Source: SHWC01 sp050173345 (GTDB taxonomy: Bacteria > Pseudomonadota > Alphaproteobacteria > UBA828). Taken from it: DNA of 64,000 nucleotides. Location: contig JBFXKW010000010.1 of NCBI GenBank assembly GCA_050173345.1, forward strand, positions 1 through 64,000, given 5' to 3'. Below, piece after piece: positions 24,745 to 36,282 of the stretch. The position numbers and the translations under genes were made by a program. The notes below the pieces were generated by a model that worked only from the letters and a program-made list of their open reading frames with translations, had not been told where the DNA came from and did not search any database. Within the stretch, counting starts at the first letter, position 1, and each line of letters opens with the position of its first letter.

Positions 24745-24882
24745 ATGAGCGTGGCGCTGCGCGTCATCCTGGTGCTCGTCCTCCTCGTCATCGGCGGGGT
24801 GCTGGCGTTCCTGATGATCTGGGAGCCGCCGCCGCCGAACCAGCCGATCGACGAGCCGATCAGCCGGGAACTCGAGCCTTGA
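24745..24882 (+). CDS. Single-span small membrane protein
   Basis: About 45 residues from MSVALRVILVL: one hydrophobic helix (VILVLVLLVIGGVLAFLMI) and then a short Pro-rich tail (WEPPPPNQPIDEP) that would face the periplasm. An upstream in-frame GTG at 24673 would add 24 Arg-rich residues. The stop codon overlaps the TTG start of the next gene (TTGA), so the two are coupled. Not recognised; probably works with the downstream secreted protein. Confidence 0.55.
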   Translation: MSVALRVILVLVLLVIGGVLAFLMIWEPPPPNQPIDEPISRELEP

Positions 24883-26702
24883 GCCACCGCGTTTTCGCGC
24901 GGCGCCGGTGCCGCGCGGCCATCACGCCGCTCGTGCTTGCCTGCGCGCTCGCGCTCCTCGCCCCTGCCACCTCGGCGCAGGAGGACGAGGGGCCGATCCG
25001 GCTGGTACCGCAGCGCGGCGAGGGGGCCGGCGCGCCGGCCGAGCTTCCGCCCGCGGTGACCGGTGAGCCGAAGCGGCCGGCGGCAAGCGGCGGCGATGCG
25101 GTCGTGGTCGGCGAGCTCGAGGCAGTGGGCCCCGATTCGCTCGGGCTGTCGGACGTGCCGGGTGGCGCCCTGCCGCGCACGCTCTGGCAGGGCTCGGCGC
25201 GGCGCTTCATCGAGGCGCTGGTGGCCCGGCTGCCCTCGGGCCCGCCCTCGCCGGCCATGCGCGAACTCATGATCCGGCTGCTCGCGACGCCCGGCCCGCC
25301 GCCCACCGGCCCCGAGGGCGGGGCGACCCCGGGCAGCTTCCTCTCGGCGCGGGCTTCGGCGCTCGCCGCGATCGGCGAGTATCAGATCGCCGGCGCGCTG
25401 CTGCGCGAGGGCGCTGCCGCCGGGCTCGCCGAATCCCTGTGGCGGCGGCTGGAGAGCGACCTGCATTTCCTCGCGGGCGGCGACTATGGCCCGGCCTGCA
25501 ACCAGGCGCGCAGCGAGGTGCAGCGCGAGAGCAGCGCCTATTGGCAGCAGGTGCTGGTGTTCTGCCAGGTGGTCGCGGGCGAGACCGAGGCGGCGCGCAC
25601 CAGCCTCGATCTCCTGCGCGAGGGCGGGGTGGACGACCCGGCCTTCTTCGCGCTGGCCGATGCGCTGCTCGGCGGCAAGGCCGAGCTCGCCGCCCTGCCG
25701 GACCCGACGCCGCTCCACTTCGCCATGCTGCGCCAGGCCAAGCTGCCGGTGCCGGCCGATGCGGTCGCCGGCGCCAACCCGGCCCTGCTGCGCCTGGTCG
25801 CGGCCTCGGCCGAGAGCCCGATCGAGGTGCGCATCGCCGCGGCCGAAGCCGCGGAAGCCGCCGGCACCGTGCCGGCCGAGAGCGTCGGTCGCTTCTACAT
25901 GGCGGCGGAGTTCAAGAAGGAGCCGCGCGCCGACCCGGTGGCGGCCGCCGAGAGCCTGCCCGGCCCGCTGGCACGCGCCCTGCTCTTCCGCGCCGCCACG
26001 GTCGAGACCGCGCCCGAGGCGCGCGCCAGGCTGCTGCAGGCCGGCTTCGCGCAGGCCCGCAAGGACGGCATGTTCCCGACCTTCGCGCGCGCCGCCTTCG
26101 TGCTGGTCAGCAAGCTCGAGGCCGGGCCGGCGTTCACCTGGTTCGCCGGGGATGCGGCGCGCGCCCTGCTCGCCGCTTCGGAGCCGGCCATGGCCGCAAA
26201 CTGGTACCGGCTCGCGACGCAGCAGGCGACCGTCGATCCGGAAGCCGATGCCACCGCGCTCTCGCTCTGGCCGATCATGACGCTGGCCGGCGAGGCGCCG
26301 GCGCGCGGCTTCGACGCCAACCGGTTCGAGGCCTGGCTCGAGGCAGAAGGCGGCGCCGGCGTGCCTTCCGCCAGCGCCAAGGCCAATCTCATGCTCACCC
26401 TGCTTCAGGCCGCCGGCAGCGCCGATGTCCCGCCCTCGGTCTGGCGTTCGCTCGCGCTCGGCGTGATGAACGAGGAGGCCCATGTCGCGACGCCGGCGGC
26501 AAGCTTCGCCCTCGACGACGCGGCCGGCTCGAAACGGGTCGGCGAGGCCGTGCTGCTCGGCCTCGTCGCGCTCGGCAATGCGGGGCCGTCGGCCGCCGCG
26601 ACCGCGACGCTCGGCCAGGTGGTCAAGAGCCTGACCACGGTCGGCCTTGGCGGCCCGGCGCGTGCCCTCGCGCTCGAAGCCGCGCTCGGGAAGGGGCTGT
26701 GA
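24879..26702 (+). CDS. Unknown large secreted Ala-rich helical protein before xerD
   Basis: 607 residues, start TTG at 24879 overlapping the previous stop. Signal peptide: Arg-rich start, hydrophobic PLVLACALALLAPATS, then AQED. After a 60-residue Pro/Gly-rich linker the protein is almost wholly helical and alanine-rich, with pairs of helices reminiscent of TPR or SEL1-like arrays (AIGEYQIAGALLREG; FCQVVAGETEAARTSLDLL). Two Cys residues (in GPACNQ and VFCQVV) could form a disulfide. No known domain recognised. Its stop overlaps the xerD start, so it is in the same operon. Function unknown. Confidence 0.7.
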   Translation: MSHRVFARRRCRAAITPLVLACALALLAPATSAQEDEGPIRLVPQRGEGAGAPAELPPAVTGEPKRPAASGGDAVVVGELEAVGPDSLGLSDVPGGALPRTLWQGSARRFIEALVARLPSGPPSPAMRELMIRLLATPGPPPTGPEGGATPGSFLSARASALAAIGEYQIAGALLREGAAAGLAESLWRRLESDLHFLAGGDYGPACNQARSEVQRESSAYWQQVLVFCQVVAGETEAARTSLDLLREGGVDDPAFFALADALLGGKAELAALPDPTPLHFAMLRQAKLPVPADAVAGANPALLRLVAASAESPIEVRIAAAEAAEAAGTVPAESVGRFYMAAEFKKEPRADPVAAAESLPGPLARALLFRAATVETAPEARARLLQAGFAQARKDGMFPTFARAAFVLVSKLEAGPAFTWFAGDAARALLAASEPAMAANWYRLATQQATVDPEADATALSLWPIMTLAGEAPARGFDANRFEAWLEAEGGAGVPSASAKANLMLTLLQAAGSADVPPSVWRSLALGVMNEEAHVATPAASFALDDAAGSKRVGEAVLLGLVALGNAGPSAAATATLGQVVKSLTTVGLGGPARALALEAALGKGL

Positions 26703-27673
26703 CGGCGCCGCCGGGAGAGGACGCGCCCGAGATGGCGGCGGCCGACCGCCTCGCCATCGAGCGCTTCGGCGAGATGCTGCTGAGCGAGCGCGGCGCCAGC
26801 GCCAACACCGAGGCCTCCTATAAAGGCGACCTGAAGGTTGTCGCCAAGTTCCTCGCGGCCCGGCAAGGCTCGCTCGTCGACGCCGGCCGGGAGGATTTGC
26901 GCGGCTATCTGGCGAGCCTTGCGGCAAGGGGCTTCACGCCGCGCACCACGGCCCGGCGCCTCTCCAGCCTGCGCCAGTTCTACGGCTTCCTGATCGCGGA
27001 AGGTGGCCGCGCCGACGACCCGACCGAAATCCTGGACGGGCCCAAGCTCGGCCGGCCGCTGCCCAAAGTGATCGGCGAGCCCGAGGTCGAGGCGCTCATC
27101 AACGCGGCCCAGGAAGGCGCCAGGCGGGCGCTCGACGGCGGCTCGGTGCGGGCGAGGGCCGATGCCTTCAGGCTGCTCGCGATCATCGAGCTGCTCTACG
27201 CCACGGGGCTGCGTGTCTCGGAGTTGATCGGCCTGCCGCTCTCGGCCGTCGGCCCCGAGTCGGCGAGCCTGCTCGTGCGCGGCAAGGGGTCCAAGGAGCG
27301 CGTCGTGCCGCTCGGCGAGCCGGCGCGCGTCGCGGTGCTTGGCTACCTCGCCGTGCGGGCGGCGCACCTGTCCGGCGGGCGGCCCTCGCCGCACCTCTTC
27401 CCGTCGCGCGGCGCGGGCGGCAGGCTCACCCGGCACCGGGTAGGCCAGCTCCTCAAGGGTCTGGCCGCGGCCGCCGGGGTCGATTCGCGGCGGCTCTCGC
27501 CGCATGTGCTGCGGCATGCCTTCGCGAGCCATCTGCTCGCCCACGGCGCGGACCTCCGGGCGGTGCAGACCATGCTTGGCCACGCCGATATTGCGACCAC
27601 CGAAATTTATACGCATGTTGTCGATGACAGGCTGAAGGCCGTGGTCCGCGACCACCATCCGCTCGCGCGCTGA
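26699..27673 (+). CDS. xerD: Tyrosine recombinase XerD
   Basis: 324-residue site-specific recombinase that, with XerC, resolves chromosome dimers at dif. N-terminal SAM-like DNA-binding domain (about 10-100), then the catalytic domain with Arg in ATGLRVSEL, His and Arg in HVLRHAFASHLL, His in LGHADIATT and the nucleophile Tyr in TEIYTHV; all intact. Starts on GTG at 26699, overlapping the previous stop (GTGA). Chromosomal context before accA is common in alphaproteobacteria and argues for XerD rather than a mobile-element integrase. Confidence 0.93.
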   Translation: MTAPPGEDAPEMAAADRLAIERFGEMLLSERGASANTEASYKGDLKVVAKFLAARQGSLVDAGREDLRGYLASLAARGFTPRTTARRLSSLRQFYGFLIAEGGRADDPTEILDGPKLGRPLPKVIGEPEVEALINAAQEGARRALDGGSVRARADAFRLLAIIELLYATGLRVSELIGLPLSAVGPESASLLVRGKGSKERVVPLGEPARVAVLGYLAVRAAHLSGGRPSPHLFPSRGAGGRLTRHRVGQLLKGLAAAAGVDSRRLSPHVLRHAFASHLLAHGADLRAVQTMLGHADIATTEIYTHVVDDRLKAVVRDHHPLAR

Positions 27674-27693
27674 GGAGCAGGCTGGCAGGCTAG

Positions 27694-28650
27694 ATGAACT
27701 CCTATCTCGACTTCGAGAAGCCGATCGCCGAGATCGAGGGCAAGATTCGCGAGCTCAGGCACCTGAGCGACAGCGGCGGCCTCAACATCGTCGAGGAGGT
27801 CGCGCGGCTCCAGGGCAAGGTCGACCGCACGCTGCGCCAGACCTATGCCCGGCTCACCCCCTGGCAGAAGACCCTGGTCGCCCGCCATCCGGAGCGGCCG
27901 CACTTCGTCGACTATATCGGCAAGCTGATCGAGGGCTTCGTGCCGCTCGCGGGCGACCGCAAGTTCGGCGAAGACCACGCCATCATCGGCGGGCTCGGCC
28001 GCTTCCGCGGCCGCTCGATCATGATCATCGGCCAGGAGAAGGGCGGCGACACCGCCGAGCGCGTCTACCACAATTTCGGCTACCCGAACCCGGAGGGCTA
28101 CCGCAAGGCGGTGCGCCTGATGCGGCTCGCCGAGCGCTTCGGCCTGCCGGTCGTGACGCTGGTCGATACGCCCGGCGCCTATCCCGGCCTCGGTGCCGAG
28201 GAGCGCGGCCAGGCCGAGGCGATCGCGCGGGCGATCGAGGCCGGGCTCGACCTCCGGGTGCCCTATGTCAGCGTGGTGATCGGCGAAGGCGGCTCGGGCG
28301 GCGCCATCGCGCTCGCCACGGCCAACCGGGTGCTCATGCTGGAGCACGCGATCTACTCCGTGATCTCGCCGGAAGGCTGCGCCTCGATCCTCTGGCGCAG
28401 CGCCGAGCACGCGCAGGAGGCCGCCGAGGCGCTGCGCCTGACCGCGGATGACCTGCTCAAGCTCGGCGTGATCGACGAGATCATCCCCGAGCCGCTCGGC
28501 GGTGCGCACCGTGCGCCCGACGAGGCGATCACGGCAGTAGGCGAGGCGATCGAGCGCTCGCTCGGCGTGCTCAGCGGCCTTTCGGGCGGCGAGCTGCGCA
28601 ACCTGCGGCGCGAGAAATTCCTCGCGATCGGGCAGAAAACTCTAGCATAA
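27694..28650 (+). CDS. accA: Acetyl-CoA carboxylase carboxyltransferase subunit alpha
   Basis: 318-residue subunit that, with AccD, moves the carboxyl group from biotin to acetyl-CoA, the committed step of fatty-acid synthesis. MNSYLDFEKPIAEIEGKI, IIGQEKGGDT, LVDTPGAYPG and VIGEGGSGGAIAL are the family landmarks. Begins 20 bases after xerD and ends in a strong terminator at 28673-28705, so it closes the operon that starts at 24745. Confidence 0.97.
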   Translation: MNSYLDFEKPIAEIEGKIRELRHLSDSGGLNIVEEVARLQGKVDRTLRQTYARLTPWQKTLVARHPERPHFVDYIGKLIEGFVPLAGDRKFGEDHAIIGGLGRFRGRSIMIIGQEKGGDTAERVYHNFGYPNPEGYRKAVRLMRLAERFGLPVVTLVDTPGAYPGLGAEERGQAEAIARAIEAGLDLRVPYVSVVIGEGGSGGAIALATANRVLMLEHAIYSVISPEGCASILWRSAEHAQEAAEALRLTADDLLKLGVIDEIIPEPLGGAHRAPDEAITAVGEAIERSLGVLSGLSGGELRNLRREKFLAIGQKTLA

Positions 28651-28672
28651 TCAATACCTAGCCGGTGCCAGG

Positions 28673-28705
28673 GAGGCCGGGCCGGGCCCGCCTCAGCGGT
28701 TTTTT
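28673..28705 (+). terminator. Intrinsic terminator after accA
   Basis: GAGG-C-CGGGC, three loop bases, GCCCG-CCTC (stem with one bulged C), then a run of six T at 28700-28705. Confidence 0.85.
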
Positions 28706-28744
28706 CACAACTTTGTGTATCTATTGGTCGTGATGTCTTCGCGC

Positions 28745-28785
28745 TTGGTGTTCCGCTTCATCCTGCTCATATGAACAAGTGTTCA
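28745..28785 (+). promoter_or_regulatory. Promoter and ArsR/SmtB-type operator
   Basis: -35 TTGGTG (28745-28750), 17-base spacer, -10 CATATG (28768-28773). Overlapping the -10 and the start is the palindrome TGAACA-AG-TGTTCA (28772-28785), the core of SmtB/CzrA-type operators. The regulator at 28812 should bind here and repress itself and the transporter until metal is present. Confidence 0.75.
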
Positions 28786-28811
28786 AATTGACACATGAAG
28801 AGGATTGTCCG

Positions 28812-29138
28812 ATGGCAAGGCAAGCGGTGAGCGACGAGGCGGCCTCGCAGGCCGCCGACCTGTTCCGCATGCTCGGCGATCCGAGCCGGCTCCGCCTGAT
28901 GATCCTTTGCCGCCACGCCGAGCCCTCGGTGGGCGAGCTGGCGCAGGCGCTCGGCCTGTCCGAGTCCCTGGTGAGCCATCATTTGAGGCTGCTGCGTGCG
29001 GCCCGCCTGGTGCGCGCCCGCCGCGCCGGGCGCCGGGTTCATTACACGCTGGCCGACGCGCACGTCATCCGCGTCATCGGCGACATGCTCGACCATGTGG
29101 CGGAGGCCAATGGCGTGCAGGAGAGGGCCGTGCCATGA
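28812..29138 (+). CDS. ArsR/SmtB-family zinc-type metal sensor
   Basis: 108-residue winged-helix repressor. The helix-turn-helix is PSVGELAQALGLSESLVSHHLRLL in sequence order (about 38-61). The last helix has D82-x-H84-x10-H95-xx-E98, the exact alpha5 zinc-site spacing of SmtB and CzrA, so zinc (or cobalt, cadmium) is the likely inducer; no alpha3N Cys motif is present. The start at 28812 (MARQAVSDEA) has AGAGGA before it; an upstream GTG at 28779 lies inside the operator and is rejected. Stop overlaps the transporter start. Confidence 0.92.
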   Translation: MARQAVSDEAASQAADLFRMLGDPSRLRLMILCRHAEPSVGELAQALGLSESLVSHHLRLLRAARLVRARRAGRRVHYTLADAHVIRVIGDMLDHVAEANGVQERAVP

Positions 29139-29800
29139 GCGGCGCCTGCTGCCACCATGAGCCGGGACCGGCGCCGGGCGCGCCGCAAGGCGATGCGGAC
29201 GCGCGCTACCGGCGCGTGCTGTGGCTCGCGCTCCTGATCAACGGCGCGATGTTCGCGGCCGAGCTTGGCGTCGGCCTCGGCGCGGACTCGAAGTCGCTGC
29301 TCGCCGATTCGATCGACTTCCTGAGCGACGCCGCGAATTACGGCATCAGCCTGTTCGTGCTCGGCCTCGCGCTGGTCTGGCGCGCCCGCGCCGCCTTCCT
29401 CAAGGGCGCGGCGATGCTCGTCTTCGGGCTCGCCATCGCGGGCGCGACGGTCGAGGCCGCGCTCCGCGGCAGCCTGCCGCACGCCGAATCGATGGGCGTG
29501 ATCGGCGCGCTGGCGCTCGCCGCCAACCTCGCGGTCGCGGTCATGCTGTTCCGCTACCGCAAGGGCGACAGCAACCGGCGCGCGGTCTGGCTCTGCACGC
29601 GCAACGACGCGATCGGCAACCTCGCGGTCATGCTGGCGGCGGCCGGCGTGTTCGCCAGCAACACCGCCTGGCCCGACCTCGCGGTCGCCGCGATCATGTC
29701 CGGCCTCGCCATCCTCGCCGGCGTCCAGATCATGCGCCAGGCCTGGCACGAGATCGTCGCGAGCCGCCCGAGCGGCGGCCTCGAGGTCAAGGCCGGCTGA
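29135..29800 (+). CDS. Small cation transporter of the CDF type
   Basis: 221-residue inner-membrane protein with about six hydrophobic segments. The N terminus MSGACCHHEPG is a possible metal-binding stretch. DSIDFLSDAANYG matches the HxxxD site of CDF transporters with Asp replacing His (DFLSD), and NDAIGN the matching site in helix 5. It lacks the C-terminal cytoplasmic domain of classical CDF proteins. ATG overlaps the ArsR stop (ATGA), so both are one operon for metal-induced efflux, probably of zinc or a similar ion. Confidence 0.85.
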   Translation: MSGACCHHEPGPAPGAPQGDADARYRRVLWLALLINGAMFAAELGVGLGADSKSLLADSIDFLSDAANYGISLFVLGLALVWRARAAFLKGAAMLVFGLAIAGATVEAALRGSLPHAESMGVIGALALAANLAVAVMLFRYRKGDSNRRAVWLCTRNDAIGNLAVMLAAAGVFASNTAWPDLAVAAIMSGLAILAGVQIMRQAWHEIVASRPSGGLEVKAG

Positions 29801-29894
29801 CCTCGGTTACGTTCCCTTGCACATCGCGCGCCTAACATGCCAGTAAGGCGTGAAGCCGAATGGCGGTTCGGCGCGCGACAGCAGGGGGAGAATC

Positions 29895-30782
29895 ATGGCC
29901 AATCGCGTGGTGGCGAAGGACGTGCTGGAGCCGGAAGGCCCGGTGTGCCTGGAGGACGGCCAAGTCTATCTGGTCGAGATGGCGAAGGCGCGCGCCTGCG
30001 TCAGCCGGATCGACCGGGCCGGCGGGCGGCACGAGGTGGGCCGGCCCGGCGGGCGGCCGAACGGGCTGACCATCGATGGCAGCGGCAATCTCTGGATCGC
30101 CGGCGGCGACAGGGAGACCGTGGTCTGCATGGCGCCGGACGGCAGGATCCTGAAGAGCTTCCTCGGCCCTGACGGCGACCCCTATCTCTGGCCGAACGAC
30201 CTTGCCTTCGGCCCCAACGGCCTGCTCTACCTGACCGATTCGGGCATCCTGCCGGACGACTTCATCGACGGGCAGAAGATCCGCGACGACTACCGCACCG
30301 TGCCCTATCACGGCCGCGTCTTCGAGCTCGACCCGAAGAACGGCAAGGTGCTGCGCACGCTCGATACCGGCCTCCGCTTCACCAACGGCATCGCCTTCGA
30401 CGCCGATGACGTGCTCTACGTCAACGAGACGCTGTCGGGCAACGTCTACCGCTACGACGTGTTCGGTAAGGCGGCGCCGAAACGCGAGGTGTTCGGCAAC
30501 GTCATCAACGGCAAGCCGGATGCCTTCGTCGGCCCGGACGGCATGGCGTTCGGCGCCGACCGCCGGCTCTACTGCACGGTGTTCGGCCAGGGCGACGTGA
30601 CCGTGCTCGACCGCGCCGGCAAGCTCGCCGAGCGCATCAAGACCAACGGCCAGCGGCCCACCAACATCGCGTTCCGCGAAGGCGCCGACGGCGCGGTGGT
30701 GACCGACCTCGGCACCTGCGAGCTGGAGGAGATCGCGGTGCCGTGCCGCGGCCGCGCGCTCTACAAGCCGGTCGTATTCTAG
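29895..30782 (+). CDS. SMP-30/gluconolactonase-family protein
   Basis: 295-residue six-bladed beta-propeller of the SMP-30/LRE family, which hydrolyses sugar lactones with a divalent metal. Blades are marked by repeats such as PNGLTIDGSGNLWIAGG, PNDLAFGPNGLLYLTDSG and FTNGIAFDADDVLYVNE. The metal-binding Glu (LEPEGPV), Asn (FTNGIAF) and Asp (DAFVGPDGM) positions are present. ATG at 29895 with GGGGGAG upstream. It precedes an aldehyde dehydrogenase by 31 bases; the two may act on one sugar or sugar acid. Confidence 0.88.
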   Translation: MANRVVAKDVLEPEGPVCLEDGQVYLVEMAKARACVSRIDRAGGRHEVGRPGGRPNGLTIDGSGNLWIAGGDRETVVCMAPDGRILKSFLGPDGDPYLWPNDLAFGPNGLLYLTDSGILPDDFIDGQKIRDDYRTVPYHGRVFELDPKNGKVLRTLDTGLRFTNGIAFDADDVLYVNETLSGNVYRYDVFGKAAPKREVFGNVINGKPDAFVGPDGMAFGADRRLYCTVFGQGDVTVLDRAGKLAERIKTNGQRPTNIAFREGADGAVVTDLGTCELEEIAVPCRGRALYKPVVF

Positions 30783-30813
30783 GAACAGGATGAGGCGTTA
30801 GTTACAGGGAGAC

Positions 30814-32289
30814 ATGGCCTTGAGCGACGAGATTCAGAGATCCATCCCCTTCGATCCGACCGAGATGCTGATCGGCGGGCGGTGGCAGAGGCTGGCGAGC
30901 GGCGAGACTCTTCCGCTGATCAACCCCTCGGACGGCACGGTGCTGGCCGAGATCAGCCGCGGCGGCGCGAAGGAGATCGATGCGGCGGTCCGCGCGGCCG
31001 AGGCTGCGCTCGCCGGCGCCTGGGGCCGCATGACGGCGCTCGAACGCGGCCGCATCCTGATCCGCATGAGCCAGATCGTGCTCGACCGCGTGGACGAGCT
31101 GGCGCGACTGGAAACGTTGGATGTCGGCAAGCCGTTGCGTCAGGCCAAGGCGGATGCGCTCGCGCTCGCGCGCTATCTCGAATTCTACGGCGGCTCTGCC
31201 GACAAGGTTCACGGCGAGACCATCCCGTACCAGCAGGGCTACACGGTGATGACCCTGCGCGAGCCGCACGGCGTCACCGGCCATATCGTGCCGTGGAACT
31301 ATCCGATGCAGATCATCGGGCGCAGCGTCTCGGCCGCGCTCGCCATGGGCAATGCCACGGTGCTCAAGCCGGCCGAGGAGGCCTGCCTGACCGCGCTCGC
31401 CTTCGGCCGCATCGCGATGGAGGCCGGCCTGCCGGAGGGCGCGCTCAACATCGTGACCGGCCTCGGCGAGGAGGCCGGCGCCGCGCTCTCGGCCCATCCC
31501 GGCGTCAATCATCTCTCTTTCACCGGCTCGGCCGTGACCGGCGCGCTGGTCCAGGCGGCCGCGGCCAAGCACGCGGTGCCGGTGACGCTCGAGCTGGGTG
31601 GCAAGTCGCCCCAGGTCGTGTTCGCCGACGCCGACCTCGACGCCGCCTTGCCGTTCCTGGTCAATGCCGGCATCCAGAACGCGGGCCAGACCTGCTCGGC
31701 GGCGTCGCGCATCGTGGTCGAGCGCCCGGTCTATGACGAGGTGGCGGGGCGCATGGCGGAACGCTACCGGGCGCTCAAGGTCGGCCCGTCATGGCGCGAC
31801 CTCGATGTCGGGCCGCTGGTCTCGAGCCGACAGAAGGAGATCGTCGACGGTTATCTGACGCTCGCGCGTGACAATGGCTTGCGCATCGCGGCGGTCGGCG
31901 AGATCGTTTCGGACGCGCCCAGCGGCGGCCACTATGTCCGCCCGACGCTCCTCGCCGACGTCGAGCCGGGCCATCGCCTGGCGCAGGAGGAGATCTTCGG
32001 GCCGGTGCAGGTGCTGATCCCGTTCGCAGGCGAGGAGGAGGCCATCCGCATCGCCAACGGCACCGCGTTCGGCCTGGTCGCAGGAGTGTGGACCCGCGAC
32101 GGCGGCCGGCAGATGCGCCTCGCCCGCGCGATCCGCACCGGGCAGGTCTTCGTCAACAACTATGGCGCGGGCGGCGGCGTCGAACTGCCGTTCGGCGGCA
32201 TGAAGCACTCGGGGCACGGCCGCGAGAAGGGCTTCGAGGCGCTCTTCGGCTTCTCGTCGCTGAAAACGGTCGCCTTCAACCACGGCTGA
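30814..32289 (+). CDS. NAD(P)-dependent aldehyde dehydrogenase
   Basis: 491 residues, full length. Oxidises an aldehyde to the acid. Catalytic Cys in NAGQTCSAASR and general base Glu in TLELGGKSPQ are intact; HIVPWNYPMQ and FTGSAVTG are the cofactor-binding landmarks; the C-terminal GGVELPFGGMKHSGHGREKG is typical. Closest in feel to betaine aldehyde or 5-carboxymethyl/gamma-hydroxy aldehyde dehydrogenases, but the substrate cannot be told. Likely co-transcribed with the SMP-30 gene. Confidence 0.92.
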   Translation: MALSDEIQRSIPFDPTEMLIGGRWQRLASGETLPLINPSDGTVLAEISRGGAKEIDAAVRAAEAALAGAWGRMTALERGRILIRMSQIVLDRVDELARLETLDVGKPLRQAKADALALARYLEFYGGSADKVHGETIPYQQGYTVMTLREPHGVTGHIVPWNYPMQIIGRSVSAALAMGNATVLKPAEEACLTALAFGRIAMEAGLPEGALNIVTGLGEEAGAALSAHPGVNHLSFTGSAVTGALVQAAAAKHAVPVTLELGGKSPQVVFADADLDAALPFLVNAGIQNAGQTCSAASRIVVERPVYDEVAGRMAERYRALKVGPSWRDLDVGPLVSSRQKEIVDGYLTLARDNGLRIAAVGEIVSDAPSGGHYVRPTLLADVEPGHRLAQEEIFGPVQVLIPFAGEEEAIRIANGTAFGLVAGVWTRDGGRQMRLARAIRTGQVFVNNYGAGGGVELPFGGMKHSGHGREKGFEALFGFSSLKTVAFNHG

Positions 32290-32322
32290 ACGCAGGCGAG
32301 GCGCGCTGTCGCGCCCGCCGCT

Positions 32323-35085
<2,763 letters not shown>

Positions 35086-35290
35086 GGGACGGCCTCGACA
35101 CTATCGCGGGAAGGGTGGGGGCTGCGCGGTTGGCGTACCGATGAGAGATAAGCGAGCGATCCGGGGGTGTCAACGTGGCGCCCGGCGCGGCCGTGCCGGA
35201 GGGCGCCCTTGTCGCGCGCCGGGGGTTGTGCATGATGCCCGGCGAAACGCCGATCCCTCGGCCGGGAAGTCTCCAGAAAAGGATGTTGCC

Positions 35291-36271
35291 ATGACGGTTC
35301 TACGGACGGTCGCCAGCCTGGGCGTCGCCGCGCTATGCGCTCTTTCCGTTGCGGCCGGTTCGGCGCCGGCCGGCGCGCAGGATGGCGAGGCGAAGCCGGA
35401 GGCCAAGCAGGATGCCGAGGCGCCCGCCGCGCTGCCGCCCGATGCCACCGTGGCGACGATCGACGGCCAGCCCGTGACGGCCGGCGAGGTCCGCGTCGCC
35501 TTCCAGTTCCTGCCGCAGCAGTATTATTTCCTGCCCGCCGAGTTTCTGTTCGAGACCGTGCTGAAGGAGATGATCGACGTCAAGCTGATGGCCGCCGCCG
35601 CCAATGCCGAGGGCCTCGCTACGCCCGAGATCGAGCGCCAGGTCGTGTTCTACCGCGAGCGCCTGCTGCGCCAGGCCTATCTCAAGAAGCGGGCGGACGC
35701 GGAGATCACGCCCGACGTGATCAAGCAGCGCTACGAGGCCATGATCGCGGAGGCGCAGCCCCAGGACGAGGTGCGCGCGCACCACATCCTGGTCGAGAGC
35801 GAGGACGAGGCGAAGGCGCTCGCGGACCAGCTCGCCAAGGGCGCCGATTTCGAGGCGCTCGCCAAGGAGAAGTCGATCGACGAGACGAGCGCCGAGAAGG
35901 GCGGCGACCTCGGCTATTTCACCAAGGACAAGATGGTGGCGCCGTTCGCCGAGGCGGCGTTCGCCACCGAGCCCGGCAAGCTCTCCGCGCCGGTGCAGAC
36001 GCAGTTCGGCTGGCACCTGATCCGGGTGGACGACCGCCGGCAGGCCAAGCCGCCGACCCTGGAAGAGGTTGTGCCGCAGCTGCGCGACGAGCTGGTCGCG
36101 GAGCTGGTCAGCCGCGCGTCGGGCGAGGTCCGCGCTGAGCGCAAGGTCGAGATCGGCGACAACGACCCCTATGCGGTGCTCGGCCTGCCGAGGCCGCCGC
36201 CGGCCGCCGAGGCGCCGGACCAGCCGGAGGGCGCGACCGATGCCCCGGCGGATGCCCCGACAGGCGAGTAG
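35291..36271 (+). CDS. Periplasmic parvulin-type peptidyl-prolyl isomerase
   Basis: 326 residues. Signal peptide VASLGVAALCALSVAAG followed by cleavage near AGAQ. A SurA-N-like helical part (about 50-150) with TIDGQPVTAGEVRVAF precedes the parvulin domain: VRAHHILVESEDEAKALADQL through QTQFGWHLIRVDD, the standard start and end of rotamases. Folds exported proteins, fitting its place opposite secA. The tail is Pro/Ala-rich. Followed by argJ after 11 bases; likely one operon with argJ and mutT. Confidence 0.92.
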   Translation: MTVLRTVASLGVAALCALSVAAGSAPAGAQDGEAKPEAKQDAEAPAALPPDATVATIDGQPVTAGEVRVAFQFLPQQYYFLPAEFLFETVLKEMIDVKLMAAAANAEGLATPEIERQVVFYRERLLRQAYLKKRADAEITPDVIKQRYEAMIAEAQPQDEVRAHHILVESEDEAKALADQLAKGADFEALAKEKSIDETSAEKGGDLGYFTKDKMVAPFAEAAFATEPGKLSAPVQTQFGWHLIRVDDRRQAKPPTLEEVVPQLRDELVAELVSRASGEVRAERKVEIGDNDPYAVLGLPRPPPAAEAPDQPEGATDAPADAPTGE

Positions 36272-36282
36272 GAGGAGGACGC

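Noticed and set aside
28779..28811. GTG at 28779 as start of the ArsR gene
   Set aside because: It lies inside the operator and has no ribosome site; ATG at 28812 has AGAGGA and fits homologue starts.
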